From the NCBI GenBank assembly GCA_022447625.1, contig JAKVAX010000012.1, positions 1 through 64,000 of the forward strand: a stretch of 64,000 nucleotides of DNA, written 5' to 3'. The first letter of the stretch is position 1. Each line of letters opens with the position of its first letter. Position numbers and translations under genes: made by a program. The notes beneath the pieces were generated by a model. That model did not search any database. It was not told where the DNA came from and saw only the letters and a program-made list of their open reading frames with translations. Origin of the DNA: Flavobacteriales bacterium (lineage in GTDB: Bacteria; Bacteroidota; Bacteroidia; Flavobacteriales_D; Sanyastnellaceae). Below are positions 18,176 through 26,575 of the stretch, in pieces.

Positions 18176-18901
18176 CGGGATAAACCGATACGTAATCGTC
18201 CCTGGGCTCTTCTTGGGGGCTGAGCTTTTCACAAAGAACTTTGACTTGAGGGCGCTTGATACGGCCTCTTCTGGGATGCATTCTCCGGTGAAGGACGAGC
18301 GTGCGGGGTCGATCTCGGCTTCAGTGACGTTGCCGTTGATGTCGACATTAATCTTGATAACGACGACGCCTCCACCTTTGCATTTGTAGCCGGGGATGTG
18401 GAGTTTTCGCACTTCACGTCCTGGGACGTTGACTTCTCCGGTGACGTTGCCGTTGTATGACTGACCGTAGTACTCGTACTTGTCGAGGTTGTCAGTATTG
18501 AGTTCGTCGGGGTTGCTTTCGCTGGGGTCTTCGTTTGGGTCGTCTGAACGACGTTCGGCGGCCGCTTCGAAGGTTTGATCGGCAAGGTCTTGGAGCTCTT
18601 GGTCTACTTCATCAGAGATCCGGTTGCGCTGTGATTCCGACATGTAGTTGCGACGTTCGCTACTCGATTCCGCGTTAGCGTCAGCCACTAGATTGGCAAT
18701 ATCTTGCTCAATACGCTCCGCAAGAATCTCTTCTAAGGTGCGTTCTTCAATCTCTTCTACCACCTCCATCATATCCATGGCGATGTACTCAGGAGCTGGG
18801 TCAGTATTGCCGAGTGGAACATAGTTGAGCACCGCAAGAATCACCACGTGCAACAACAGCGTGACGATGATAGCGATGTATGTAAACTGAGTTCCCTTCA
18901 A
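18170..18901 (-). CDS. TonB-like energy-transducer family protein
   Basis: 243 aa. A single N-terminal membrane anchor (FTYIAIIVTLLLHVVILAVL) is followed by an acidic, helical periplasmic stretch (about 40-130) and a C-terminal TonB-like alpha/beta domain (KGGGVVVIKINVDINGNVTEAEIDPARS, about 175-243). The usual proline-rich linker of true TonB is replaced by an acidic Glu/Asp/Asn-rich linker, so it may be a structural relative rather than an energy transducer. It starts 3 bp after the DUF2807 gene, so the two form an operon. A near-copy of the 13-mer (one mismatch) lies in its coding sequence at 18668-18680. Confidence 0.75.
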   Translation of the reverse strand: MKGTQFTYIAIIVTLLLHVVILAVLNYVPLGNTDPAPEYIAMDMMEVVEEIEERTLEEILAERIEQDIANLVADANAESSSERRNYMSESQRNRISDEVDQELQDLADQTFEAAAERRSDDPNEDPSESNPDELNTDNLDKYEYYGQSYNGNVTGEVNVPGREVRKLHIPGYKCKGGGVVVIKINVDINGNVTEAEIDPARSSFTGECIPEEAVSSALKSKFFVKSSAPKKSPGTITYRFIPQ

Positions 18902-18904
18902 TGA

Positions 18905-19612
18905 TTAATCCTTCTCAATCGAGCCAGATCCACTATTTGAAGTTTCTACCTCTTGCGGATCTCCTTGGTATTGAACGCTACCACTGCCCGAAAGTTCTAT
19001 CGAAAGCACATCAACTGCATGAATAGCTACATTTCCGCTGCCGTCATTGCTTACTTCTACCTCATTTGCAGGCAATTCGTAAGCATTAATGGATCCGCTT
19101 CCGTCATTTGAAATCTCCAATTCACGTGCCATTCCAAGAACACGAATCGCACCTGAACCATCATTATCAATCTCCAATACATCTCCATTGAAACTCAACA
19201 TGATGTTTCCTGAACCGTCTTGCACCACCTTCAATTCCTTCGAACGGATGGCCCCTTGTGACTCAATTGAACCGCTACCATCAGAAACAACCTTCGATAA
19301 TGTTGGCGTGGTAATGTACACTTCCATCTCACGGTCAGTAGAAATACACCCTTCCACATCAATGACTAGACGTCCGCTCTCTACTCGAGTGAGGAGGTGC
19401 GGCAATAGGTTCTCTTGACAACGGACAAACACTTTCGCTTGCTCGCCTTCTCCTAGTTGACGAATCTTAATGTCAGCTGAACAGCGGTTATCAATCACAT
19501 CAAATGCGGCGACCACACGATCTTCATCAACCGTATCACCGGTTCCTTCAAGACAGTTCATACATCCCGTCAGGGCGATCAGTAACGTTAGGAATAGAAT
19601 AGAGTGTTTCAT
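18905..19612 (-). CDS. DUF2807 (head-GIN type) lipoprotein
   Basis: 235 aa from the ATG at 19612; the longer frame upstream lacks a signal. Lipoprotein signal MKHSILFLTLLIALTGC with lipobox Cys17. The mature protein is a repeated beta-helix whose turns carry the NDGSG(S/N) motif about every 23 residues (at least five copies from residue 125), typical of DUF2807. Such proteins are surface or periplasmic beta-solenoids of unknown function. Upstream, TATTTTCG close to the start is a one-mismatch version of the TAnnTTTG promoter box. It is the first gene of an operon with the TonB-like gene. Confidence 0.85.
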   Translation of the reverse strand: MKHSILFLTLLIALTGCMNCLEGTGDTVDEDRVVAAFDVIDNRCSADIKIRQLGEGEQAKVFVRCQENLLPHLLTRVESGRLVIDVEGCISTDREMEVYITTPTLSKVVSDGSGSIESQGAIRSKELKVVQDGSGNIMLSFNGDVLEIDNDGSGAIRVLGMARELEISNDGSGSINAYELPANEVEVSNDGSGNVAIHAVDVLSIELSGSGSVQYQGDPQEVETSNSGSGSIEKD

Positions 19613-19733
19613 GACACGAAAATAGCTTTTAACCTTGCTATCTAGACGAAAAGTAAGGCAGAAGTAACATTCATCTCCTGATTTCTTCAGTAGAATTTCA
19701 ATTCTCCTTAACATTTATTCGGGCGCTTTCTTT

Positions 19734-19746
19734 CGCTAGCGCGGAA
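19734..19746 (+). repeat. 13-mer CGCTAGCGCGGAA, copy 2 (intergenic)
   Basis: Exact copy in the divergent DUF2807 / Cys-rich gene promoter region. The sequence from the 13-mer through CC, then 10 nt, then TTTTGC, has the same spacing as copy 3. Confidence 0.9.
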
Positions 19747-19808
19747 CCGAATAGTCCATTTTGCGTAACTTAGAGCAATTGATTCGAATAACCCGAAAGA
19801 AAAAACCG

Positions 19809-20210
19809 ATGAAGAAACTGATTATGATCTTTTCGCTTGTAGCGTTCTTTGCAACAGCTGCAACAGCTCAGACAACTGCTAAAGACACTGACAACAAAGC
19901 GAAAACAGAAAAAGTAGAGAAGACTGACGCTAAGAAGGCTTCTTGCACAGACAAGAAAGCTGACGGTAAGTCTTGCTGCTCAAAGTCTGCTAGCACAAGT
20001 AAGTCTGCTGAAAGCGCAAACGCAGGAAAGACTGAAGAAGGAAAGAGCTGCTCAAAGAGCTGTTCTAAGAGCTGTTCAAAGTCAAAAGAGTCTGCAAGCG
20101 CTGGAAAAGCGACGAAGACAGAAACTCAAGCAGCTGCTCAAACTGAGCGCACAAAGCAAAAAGCGAAGGCTACTAAGTCTAACGCAAGCGGAATGGCAGG
20201 AAAGAAGTAA
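19809..20210 (+). CDS. Secreted Lys/Ser/Cys-rich low-complexity protein
   Basis: 133 aa. The ATG at 19809 gives a signal peptide (MKKLIMIFSLVAFFATAATAQ); upstream starts add only a basic leader. The mature part is low-complexity: Lys, Ser, Ala and Thr dominate, with a core of CSKS repeats (SCSKSCSKSCSKSK near residue 80), a CC pair, and seven Cys overall. No known domain. Regularly spaced Cys in a basic chain could bind metal or form disulfides. It is followed by a good terminator. Function unknown. Confidence 0.7.
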   Translation: MKKLIMIFSLVAFFATAATAQTTAKDTDNKAKTEKVEKTDAKKASCTDKKADGKSCCSKSASTSKSAESANAGKTEEGKSCSKSCSKSCSKSKESASAGKATKTETQAAAQTERTKQKAKATKSNASGMAGKK

Positions 20211-20230
20211 TTCACTCCTCATATAATGAG

Positions 20231-20258
20231 AAAGCCTTCACTTTTGGTGGGGGCTTTT
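20231..20258 (+). terminator. Intrinsic terminator
   Basis: Stem AAAGCC...GGCTTT with the loop centred on ACTTTTGG, followed by TTTTTC TTTTTT. It ends the Cys-rich protein gene. Confidence 0.85.
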
Positions 20259-20262
20259 TCTT

Positions 20263-20446
20263 TTTTAGGCGTTGGGCTTTAGGCTATAGGCGTTAGTTTG
20301 GCTTAAATGGCGAAATGGCGAAATGGCGAAATGGCGAAATGGCGAAATGGCGAAATGTAGCCAAGAACCGCGTCCCGCAATCCGCGTTCCGCGTTCAACA
20401 TTCCAAATTCCACTAAAGCCTATCGCCTAACGCCTGTAGCTACAGG
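20263..20446. repeat. Composite island: heptads, AAATGGCG octamers, heptads
   Basis: TTAGGCT-type heptads (20266-20296) in plus orientation. A perfect octamer array AAATGGCG, 6.6 copies, at 20305-20357. Ten in-register heptads from CGCGTCC/CGCGTTC words into GCCTATC/GCCTAAC words at 20369-20438. The right end meets the TAG stop of lhgO. Confidence 0.9.
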
Positions 20447-21651
20447 AAACGCTTCTCCACCATCTCCGCTACCTGCTCCCCAATCGCCAACGATGCTGTG
20501 GCTGCTGGTGACGGTGCGTTCAAGACGTGAATGCTGTGGTCTGTGTATTCGATACGGAAATCATCACGGGTGTCTCCATCTTGGCGGAGGAGGAGTGCGC
20601 GAACCCCTGCGCGTCCTGGTTCGATGTCATCCATGGTGAGGGATGGGATGAGACGTTGCAAGGTTTGAAGGAAGAGCTTCTTTGAGAAAGCACGACGATA
20701 TTCGTCGATACCGAAGCGGACGTTATTCATGAATAGCCGCCATGTTCCTCCGTAAGTGAGGGCGTCTACAGTGTCATTTAAGTCGAAATCTGTTTTACCG
20801 TAGCCTTCTCGTTTGAAGGTGAAGACGGCGTTCGGTCCACATTCGATGTCTCCATTGACCATGCGGGTGAAGTGTACCCCAAGGAATGGGAAATCAGGGT
20901 TTGGAACCGGGTAGATCAAGTGACGCACTTTGTGCTTCGCCTGTTCTGTCAACTCATAGTAATCTCCTCGGAAGCCAACGATTTTCTCTTTTAGCTTGAC
21001 GCCGTCCTTCTTTGCTAGACGGTCAGCTTGGAGTCCGCCACAGAAGACGAGGTACTTTGCGCGGTAGGTGTCTTTGTTGGTCTTGACAATCGTCTCATCT
21101 CCCACGCGTTCAAATGAAGTGGCTTCTTCGCCGAGCTTTACCTCGGTCTTGGCTTGCTTTGCTTTCGCTACCTCAGCCATTTTTTCAGTCGCTCCACGGA
21201 AATCGATGATCCCTGTGCATCCTACGTGGATACCTCCGATCGATTCGCAGAACGGTTCGATCTCTTTCACCTCTTCTGCCGTCACGCGCACCATATCTTC
21301 GATGTCGTTCTCTTTCCCGTGACGCATGATTTTCTCTAGGTGAGGAAGTTCTTTTTCGTCGATTGCGGCAATGATCTTTCCGCAAACGTCGTGACGTACG
21401 TTGTACTCTTGAGCGAACTTCACCAGCTCACGACGACCCTTTACACAGTTGATCGCTTTGTTCGATCCAGGGTTGTAGTAAATACCTGAGTGGATCACCC
21501 CGCTGTTGTTGCCAGTTTGGTGATTCGCTAGGGCCTTCTCCTTTTCGAGTAGAAGGATGCTGAGGTTCGGATTGCGTTCTTGAAGTTTGTAGAGAGTGGC
21601 CGCGCCAACAATACCTCCACCAACAACTATAATGTCAAAGACTCTTTCCAA
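20440..21651 (-). CDS. lhgO: L-2-hydroxyglutarate oxidase
   Basis: Membrane-associated FAD enzyme that oxidises L-2-hydroxyglutarate to 2-oxoglutarate. 403 aa from TTG at 21651 (ERVFDIIVVGGGIVGAAT, the FAD dinucleotide fold at the N terminus). NHQTGNNSGVIHSGIYY (near residue 42) and FLGVHFTRMVNGDIECGPNA (near residue 255) are family signatures, and RAGVRA lies near the C terminus. A TTG farther upstream (21702) is rejected as start because it coincides with the -33 box of a good promoter whose -7 box is at 21669-21676. Repeat words abut the stop. Confidence 0.9.
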   Translation of the reverse strand: MERVFDIIVVGGGIVGAATLYKLQERNPNLSILLLEKEKALANHQTGNNSGVIHSGIYYNPGSNKAINCVKGRRELVKFAQEYNVRHDVCGKIIAAIDEKELPHLEKIMRHGKENDIEDMVRVTAEEVKEIEPFCESIGGIHVGCTGIIDFRGATEKMAEVAKAKQAKTEVKLGEEATSFERVGDETIVKTNKDTYRAKYLVFCGGLQADRLAKKDGVKLKEKIVGFRGDYYELTEQAKHKVRHLIYPVPNPDFPFLGVHFTRMVNGDIECGPNAVFTFKREGYGKTDFDLNDTVDALTYGGTWRLFMNNVRFGIDEYRRAFSKKLFLQTLQRLIPSLTMDDIEPGRAGVRALLLRQDGDTRDDFRIEYTDHSIHVLNAPSPAATASLAIGEQVAEMVEKRFL

Positions 21652-21668
21652 GAGAAATAATTTTTGCG

Positions 21669-21703
21669 CAAAGTTAATGCAGACTGAGTTATTGTAAGTC
21701 AAA
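21669..21703 (-). promoter_or_regulatory. Bacteroidota promoter of lhgO
   Basis: TTTG at 21700-21703 and TAACTTTG at 21669-21676 on the minus strand, with TTG and TAnnTTTG 23 nt apart, within the Flavobacterium range. It leaves 17 nt to the TTG start. A divergent TACCTTGT near-match with TTG 20 nt upstream may serve the transporter gene on the plus strand. Confidence 0.75.
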
Positions 21704-21728
21704 TGGAATCAAACTACCTTGTGCAGCG

Positions 21729-23087
21729 ATGAGTGAGCGAAAAAACGCCGGAATTCAAAAAGCCTGGGCCTTTTATGACTGGGCGAATAGCACCTACGCT
21801 TTGGTCATCTCAACGGCCATTTTCCCCATCTTCTACAATGCGAAGACAACCGCTGATGATGGGAGCACGATGGTGGAATTCTTCGGCGCTAGCTTCGTAA
21901 ACACTGAACTCTACTCTTATGTGATTGCCGCATCTCTAATCATGGTAATCATCTTAAGTCCAATGTTGAGTGGTATCGCAGACGTGACAGGAAGGAAAAA
22001 ACTCTTCCTTCAACTCTTCTGCTACATCGGATCATTGGGCTGTGCAGGCCTCTATTTCTTCGATACCGCACATCTGGAATGGAGCATGCTGGGTGCCTTT
22101 TTAGCAAGCCTGGGGTATTGGAATAGCATTGTTTTCTACAACGCCTATCTCCCAGAGATTGCCGCGCCTAAAGATCAAGATAAACTCAGCGCCAAAGGCT
22201 TTGTCTGGGGATATGTAGGCAGTGTTCTCCTCCTACTTATCAACCTTGTGATGATTATGGTCATCAGCGATGACCTCACCCCTTGGGCCTTCATTATGGT
22301 AGCCGTTTGGTGGGCTGGGTTCGCACAAATCACCTTCCGAAAACTTCCGCGCAGCAGCAGGCAGAATGCTCCACGCCAAGCAATTTGGACCAAAGGATTC
22401 AAGGAGCTTCGTTCCGTATGGAATCAAATGCAGGGCATGACGAGTTTAAAGCGCTATCTCTTGGCCTTTTTTGTCTTTAGCATGGCAGTGCAAACCATCA
22501 TGCTCATGGCGCAGTTCTTCGGCATGAAAGAGGTCTTTGTGATCTCTGACCCATCGGGTGTCGGACATGGTGTTTTCCCTCCACTCGTGCAGTCTTCTGT
22601 TGGGTTGGAAACGGCGCAGTTGATCATTGCCATTATCTTGGTTCAGTTGATTGCTATTCCAGGTGCATGGCTTTTCGCACGTGGTTCTGCTTCCCTTGGA
22701 AACGTCAACATGTTGATCATCGCATTAATGAGTTGGATTGCCGTATGCATCTTCGCCTTTGTGGTAGTAGATACTCCCAATGAGTTCTTCTTCGCGGCAG
22801 GATGGATTGGGTTTATGATGGGAGGAACGCAGGCACTCAGTCGAAGTACCTACTCCAAATTACTACCGGAAACAGAAGACCATACTTCCTTCTTCAGCTT
22901 CTACGATGTAGTGGAGAAAATTGGGATTGTGATCGGTATGTTCTCCTTCGGGTACATTGAAGGAATCACGGGTTCAATGCGAAACTCGGTACTCTCGTTG
23001 ATCGTGTTCTTTACGATCGGTCTACTCCTTCTCTTGTGGATTCCTCGTCAAGGTAGATTCACACCTCAGTCTTCGACAAGCACGTAA
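21729..23087 (+). CDS. UMF1-type MFS transporter (Atg22-like)
   Basis: 452-aa inner-membrane transporter with about 12 hydrophobic segments. The N terminus (KAWAFYDWANSTYALVISTAIFP) and the loop SGIADVTGRKK are diagnostic of the UMF1/Atg22-like MFS family. In yeast the family exports amino acids from the vacuole; the bacterial substrate is unknown. Its 3' end overlaps the convergent OmpA-family gene by 22 bp, so the two mRNAs are antisense at their ends. Confidence 0.88.
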   Translation: MSERKNAGIQKAWAFYDWANSTYALVISTAIFPIFYNAKTTADDGSTMVEFFGASFVNTELYSYVIAASLIMVIILSPMLSGIADVTGRKKLFLQLFCYIGSLGCAGLYFFDTAHLEWSMLGAFLASLGYWNSIVFYNAYLPEIAAPKDQDKLSAKGFVWGYVGSVLLLLINLVMIMVISDDLTPWAFIMVAVWWAGFAQITFRKLPRSSRQNAPRQAIWTKGFKELRSVWNQMQGMTSLKRYLLAFFVFSMAVQTIMLMAQFFGMKEVFVISDPSGVGHGVFPPLVQSSVGLETAQLIIAIILVQLIAIPGAWLFARGSASLGNVNMLIIALMSWIAVCIFAFVVVDTPNEFFFAAGWIGFMMGGTQALSRSTYSKLLPETEDHTSFFSFYDVVEKIGIVIGMFSFGYIEGITGSMRNSVLSLIVFFTIGLLLLLWIPRQGRFTPQSSTST

Positions 23088-24199
23088 TTTCTTCGCAAGA
23101 CGGCGAAGTCAACTCGTCGATTTTGAGCTCTTCCTTCCGCAGTATCATTGTCAGCTGCCGGATCATCACTTCCATACCATTCTAGCTGGAGACGCACCGG
23201 GTCAATGCCTAAGTACTTCAGGTAATTCATCACCGCACGTGCTCGGTGCTCACTGAGCTTAACGTTATGTCCTTCACGTCCGATAACATCGGTATGTCCA
23301 TTCACCCGAACAATCATATACTTGTTGCGACGCAGCATCGCTGACGTCTCTTCTAGCTTCACCTTAGCCTGCTCAGTAAGGGTTGAATCATCAAAAGCGA
23401 AGTACACCGTTTCTAGGCTGATCTCCGTCATTTCCTCCAATTGCAGAGGCGGATCGTGAACTTCACCACGGATCTTATCGTTTACGCAGCTGCATTCCTC
23501 TCGGGTCTTCACGGAATAAACGTTCACCTCATCAACGTAGATGTAGGCCCAATTGCTCGATTCATCTGCACCTTCTAGAGCCGTGCGCTTCAGCTTGTTG
23601 ATTTGCTTATCATTCTTGAAGTTTCCAATGGTCAAGTACTGCTCCCCTCCTTTCGCAGTGAAGGTATCTGAAAGCTTCACCCATTGGTCCGTGTAATCCA
23701 CAATGTGCAAGCGTGGGTTGACCACTTGTCCGTCAGCCTCGATGAGCTTTTGTCCTTGTCCGCGAACGGCGCTTTGGGTGAAGTAGGCTCCGATGCCGTC
23801 GGTGACATACAGTGCAAGGTCTCCCGTGCTCACCCAGAATTCCACACATACCATTTCACCTGCGCCTAGTTTGCGGGTAAGTTTGGTTTGAATGTACTCG
23901 CGGTAATTTCTCTTCGTGGAGGTGTAGGTCACAAGACCAGCGTAAGCGTTCCCCTCGAATGCGGGCTGTGAACCTGCGATATTCTTCGGAACTCCCGCCT
24001 TGTTGGTGTTGCACAAATCAAAATGATCAGGTGTAGCCTCTGAAGGTTGTTTCCATCCTTCGAGGGTTTTGAGGCTTGAGGTGTTGTAGCTCGTCGGACA
24101 ATACTTCTTCTCCTCGAATCCGCCATTACGGACCAAGTTTTGAGCAGAGATGCCTTCGGCGATAGCCAGCAACAGAAAGAAAGTGATCAACTTGTGCAT
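23066..24199 (-). CDS. OmpA-family protein (N-terminal carbohydrate-binding-like domain)
   Basis: 377 aa. Signal peptide MHKLITFFLLLAIAEGISAQ, then NLVRNGGFEE, which begins a jelly-roll-type domain seen in Bacteroidota surface proteins (about 20-230). A short Cys-rich hinge (CSC near residue 239) leads to a C-terminal OmpA-like peptidoglycan-binding domain (about 262-377) with GHTDVIG and NRRVDF. It anchors to peptidoglycan and probably presents the N domain in the periplasm. It is a paralogue of the gene at 24341-25525 with the same domain order. Convergent overlap of 22 bp with the transporter gene. Confidence 0.88.
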   Translation of the reverse strand: MHKLITFFLLLAIAEGISAQNLVRNGGFEEKKYCPTSYNTSSLKTLEGWKQPSEATPDHFDLCNTNKAGVPKNIAGSQPAFEGNAYAGLVTYTSTKRNYREYIQTKLTRKLGAGEMVCVEFWVSTGDLALYVTDGIGAYFTQSAVRGQGQKLIEADGQVVNPRLHIVDYTDQWVKLSDTFTAKGGEQYLTIGNFKNDKQINKLKRTALEGADESSNWAYIYVDEVNVYSVKTREECSCVNDKIRGEVHDPPLQLEEMTEISLETVYFAFDDSTLTEQAKVKLEETSAMLRRNKYMIVRVNGHTDVIGREGHNVKLSEHRARAVMNYLKYLGIDPVRLQLEWYGSDDPAADNDTAEGRAQNRRVDFAVLRRNYVLVED

Positions 24200-24293
24200 T
24201 GCGTGTGAAGGTCTGAATTTTCATAACGCTTCATCATCCTTAACGGTAGAAGCGCCCACCTTAGTTTGTTGAAAACACAAAGTGTGCCAATGA

Positions 24294-24323
24294 AAAAGGC
24301 CACCCGCTAAGGATGGCCTTTTC
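24294..24323 (-). terminator. Intrinsic terminator between the OmpA paralogues
   Basis: Stem AAAAGGCCA-CC / GG-TGGCCTTTT with loop GCTAA. The T run on the minus strand fits the end of the upstream OmpA-family gene (24341-25525). Confidence 0.85.
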
Positions 24324-24340
24324 AATCTATTCAACTGAAC

Positions 24341-25525
24341 TTACTTGCGGATCACAAAGACCACGCGTCGGTTCTGTGCTCTACTCAAGTCCGTAGGACG
24401 AGTATTCGCAGGATCAGTATTCTCTTTTGTCAGCGTAATCAAACGACTTTCTGAAATACCTTTTGACACGAGGTAGCGAACGGCTTGCTCAGCACGTTGC
24501 TTACCAAGATCACGGTAACGTACGTTGATCTTCGCTTCATCAAACTCATCGTTATCGCAGTGTCCGATCACCTCCAGTTTCCAATCTGGATTATCGTTCA
24601 GGATGCGAACCATTTCATCAAGTGTCTTCATTCCAGCAGAAGTCAATGACTTCTTCATAGCTGCGTAGTACACAGCTGAAACGCTCACGATTTCTGAATC
24701 AGACATGTTCTCATCAATCACAGTAGAAGAACCGTAGATCAAATCTGGAGCACGGTCAGCAGCAGGATCACATGAACATTGAGACTTCGCTTCGATTGGG
24801 TACACCTTCACATCGTCGATGTAGTAGTACGCATCGTAAGTCTGAACCCCAGTTACATCACGCGGACGCTTCATCTTAGGAAGTTCGAGGTCTTGATCAG
24901 ATCCGAAACAACCAATCATCATGTACTCCTCTTGACCTGTGCCCACGAACACGCCACAGATCGTTTCCCATCCGTCTTGCACGGTGATTGGTTTGTTTGC
25001 GCGGTGTTTAATGTGAATGTCGTTTAAGTCACGTACCATAGAACCTGTATTCGGCTGAATCGTCTTGCGGTCAACGAACGCCGCACCGATGTAGTTCGCA
25101 CCGTACTTCGAAAGGTCAGCAAGTGACACTTTGAATTCAACACAGTACATCTGGTTCTTTTCAAGATCATCTTTCAGCTCCACAGCGATGTAAGAACGTG
25201 TTTTCTTCTTGTCTTTCGTGTAGGCACGGAAACCAGCGTATAGATCACCGCTCGCCGCTTCTTGCTTACCAAATGAGTTCTCAGGAATGCTCACTTTTTC
25301 AGAACGAATACCAGCAGCAAAAAGATCTGCAGGTGCCTTCGTTGCACTGTACCAGTTATCGCAAAGGTCATTGAGCATACCGTAAGACTTCAATGGCTTT
25401 GTGTTTGCCGACTCAAAATCTCCGTTAGGAACTAAGTTGATGTCTTCTTCCTCTTCATCTTGAGCGATCATAGCTACAGAAGCAGCAATCATCGCGAACA
25501 AGAGTAGCATTCGCTTCATATTCAT
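24341..25525 (-). CDS. OmpA-family protein (paralogue of the 23066 gene)
   Basis: 394 aa. Signal peptide starting MNMKRMLLLFAMIAASVAMIAQ, an acidic spacer (DEEEED), then NLVPNGDFES and the same jelly-roll-type domain as its neighbour. CSCDPAAD is the hinge, and an OmpA-like domain (VIGHCDND and RAQNRRVVFVIRK) forms the C terminus. In the loop the usual GHTD Thr is Cys (GHCDND). It starts 5 bp after hemE ends, so it may be co-transcribed. A strong terminator follows. Confidence 0.87.
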   Translation of the reverse strand: MNMKRMLLLFAMIAASVAMIAQDEEEEDINLVPNGDFESANTKPLKSYGMLNDLCDNWYSATKAPADLFAAGIRSEKVSIPENSFGKQEAASGDLYAGFRAYTKDKKKTRSYIAVELKDDLEKNQMYCVEFKVSLADLSKYGANYIGAAFVDRKTIQPNTGSMVRDLNDIHIKHRANKPITVQDGWETICGVFVGTGQEEYMMIGCFGSDQDLELPKMKRPRDVTGVQTYDAYYYIDDVKVYPIEAKSQCSCDPAADRAPDLIYGSSTVIDENMSDSEIVSVSAVYYAAMKKSLTSAGMKTLDEMVRILNDNPDWKLEVIGHCDNDEFDEAKINVRYRDLGKQRAEQAVRYLVSKGISESRLITLTKENTDPANTRPTDLSRAQNRRVVFVIRK

Positions 25526-25530
25526 GATTG

Positions 25531-26553
25531 TTAGTATTCTTTGATTGTTTGAATAAAGGTCCTCACTCTCTCCGGGTCTATGTCAGGATAGACACCGTGG
25601 CCCAAGTTAGCAATATGCCTGCGGCCGCCAAAGCGGCGCAGCATCTCTTTTGTATGTTCAATCACCTGATCGTGTGTACCATAAAGCGTACTTGGATCGA
25701 GATTTCCTTGTAATGTCTTTGTATCTCCAACGATTTCACGGGCGCGTTCGGGAGCGATATTCCAATCTAAACCGAGCGTTTCACAGTTCAGTGTTGCCAG
25801 GTCTTCGAAGAAGTGTCCGCCGCCCTTGGCGAATACCGTTACCGGTACTTCCGTGATGGCGTCACAGATACGTTTCATGTAAAGCATGGCGAACTTGTTG
25901 TAGAGCTCTTTACTCAAGACACCTGCCCAACTGTCAAAGACTTGTACTAAGTCTGCCCCGGCAGCAACCTGCGCTTTGAGGTAGACGATAGTAGCCTCTG
26001 TGATCTGTTCAAGCAAGGTCCGTGCCAAGACCTCATCTTCCCATAGCAAACGACGTGCTTTAGCCCATGCTTTGGTACCTTTTCCTTCGATCATGTAACA
26101 AAGGATAGTCCACGGTGCGCCTGCGAAACCGATCAATGGCACGCGTCCGTCAAGTTCCTTTTTCGTGATCTTGATCGCGTCAAGCACATAGCCCAAATGT
26201 TCCTCAGGTTCCACCAAATGGAGACGATTGAGGTCATTTCGGGAATTAATCACTTCGGGAAAACGCGGTCCAACCTTCTCTACCAACTCATATGGCAAGC
26301 CCATCGCCTCAGGAATCACAAGGATATCTGAGAAGATAATAGCCGCATCTACACCAAGTAGATCTACTGGCTGGATGGTAACTTCCGCAGCACGCTCTGG
26401 TGTTTCCACCAACTCTTTAAAGCCACTCAAGCTCGCGCGAACAGCACGATATTCCGGGAGAATTCTTCCCGCTTGGCGCATGAGCCAAACAGGTGTGCGC
26501 TCGGTTTCTTCACCTCGAGCTGCACGAAGAAGCAGGTCATTCTTCAATTGCAT
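25531..26553 (-). CDS. hemE: Uroporphyrinogen decarboxylase
   Basis: Cytosolic enzyme that removes four carboxyl groups from uroporphyrinogen III to give coproporphyrinogen III in heme synthesis. 340 aa, typical. Active-site motifs: [13 protein letters not shown] (near residue 24), [14 protein letters not shown] (with catalytic Asp), VFDSWAG, and [11 protein letters not shown] near the C terminus. Only 22 bp separate it from holA, but it has its own promoter box TACTTTTG 5 nt before the ATG, so its mRNA is likely leaderless. Confidence 0.96.
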   Translation of the reverse strand: MQLKNDLLLRAARGEETERTPVWLMRQAGRILPEYRAVRASLSGFKELVETPERAAEVTIQPVDLLGVDAAIIFSDILVIPEAMGLPYELVEKVGPRFPEVINSRNDLNRLHLVEPEEHLGYVLDAIKITKKELDGRVPLIGFAGAPWTILCYMIEGKGTKAWAKARRLLWEDEVLARTLLEQITEATIVYLKAQVAAGADLVQVFDSWAGVLSKELYNKFAMLYMKRICDAITEVPVTVFAKGGGHFFEDLATLNCETLGLDWNIAPERAREIVGDTKTLQGNLDPSTLYGTHDQVIEHTKEMLRRFGGRRHIANLGHGVYPDIDPERVRTFIQTIKEY

Positions 26554-26558
26554 GGGTG

Positions 26559-26566
26559 CAAAAGTA
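26559..26566 (-). promoter_or_regulatory. hemE -7 box TACTTTTG
   Basis: Exact TAnnTTTG match on the minus strand, 5 nt before the hemE ATG. No convincing TTG is seen 17-23 nt upstream. Confidence 0.65.
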
Positions 26567-26575
26567 CGGTTTCAC

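Noticed and set aside
21652-21702. Longer N terminus of lhgO from TTG 21702
   Set aside because: This TTG is the -33 box of a good promoter and the family starts at the FAD motif; TTG 21651 fits better.
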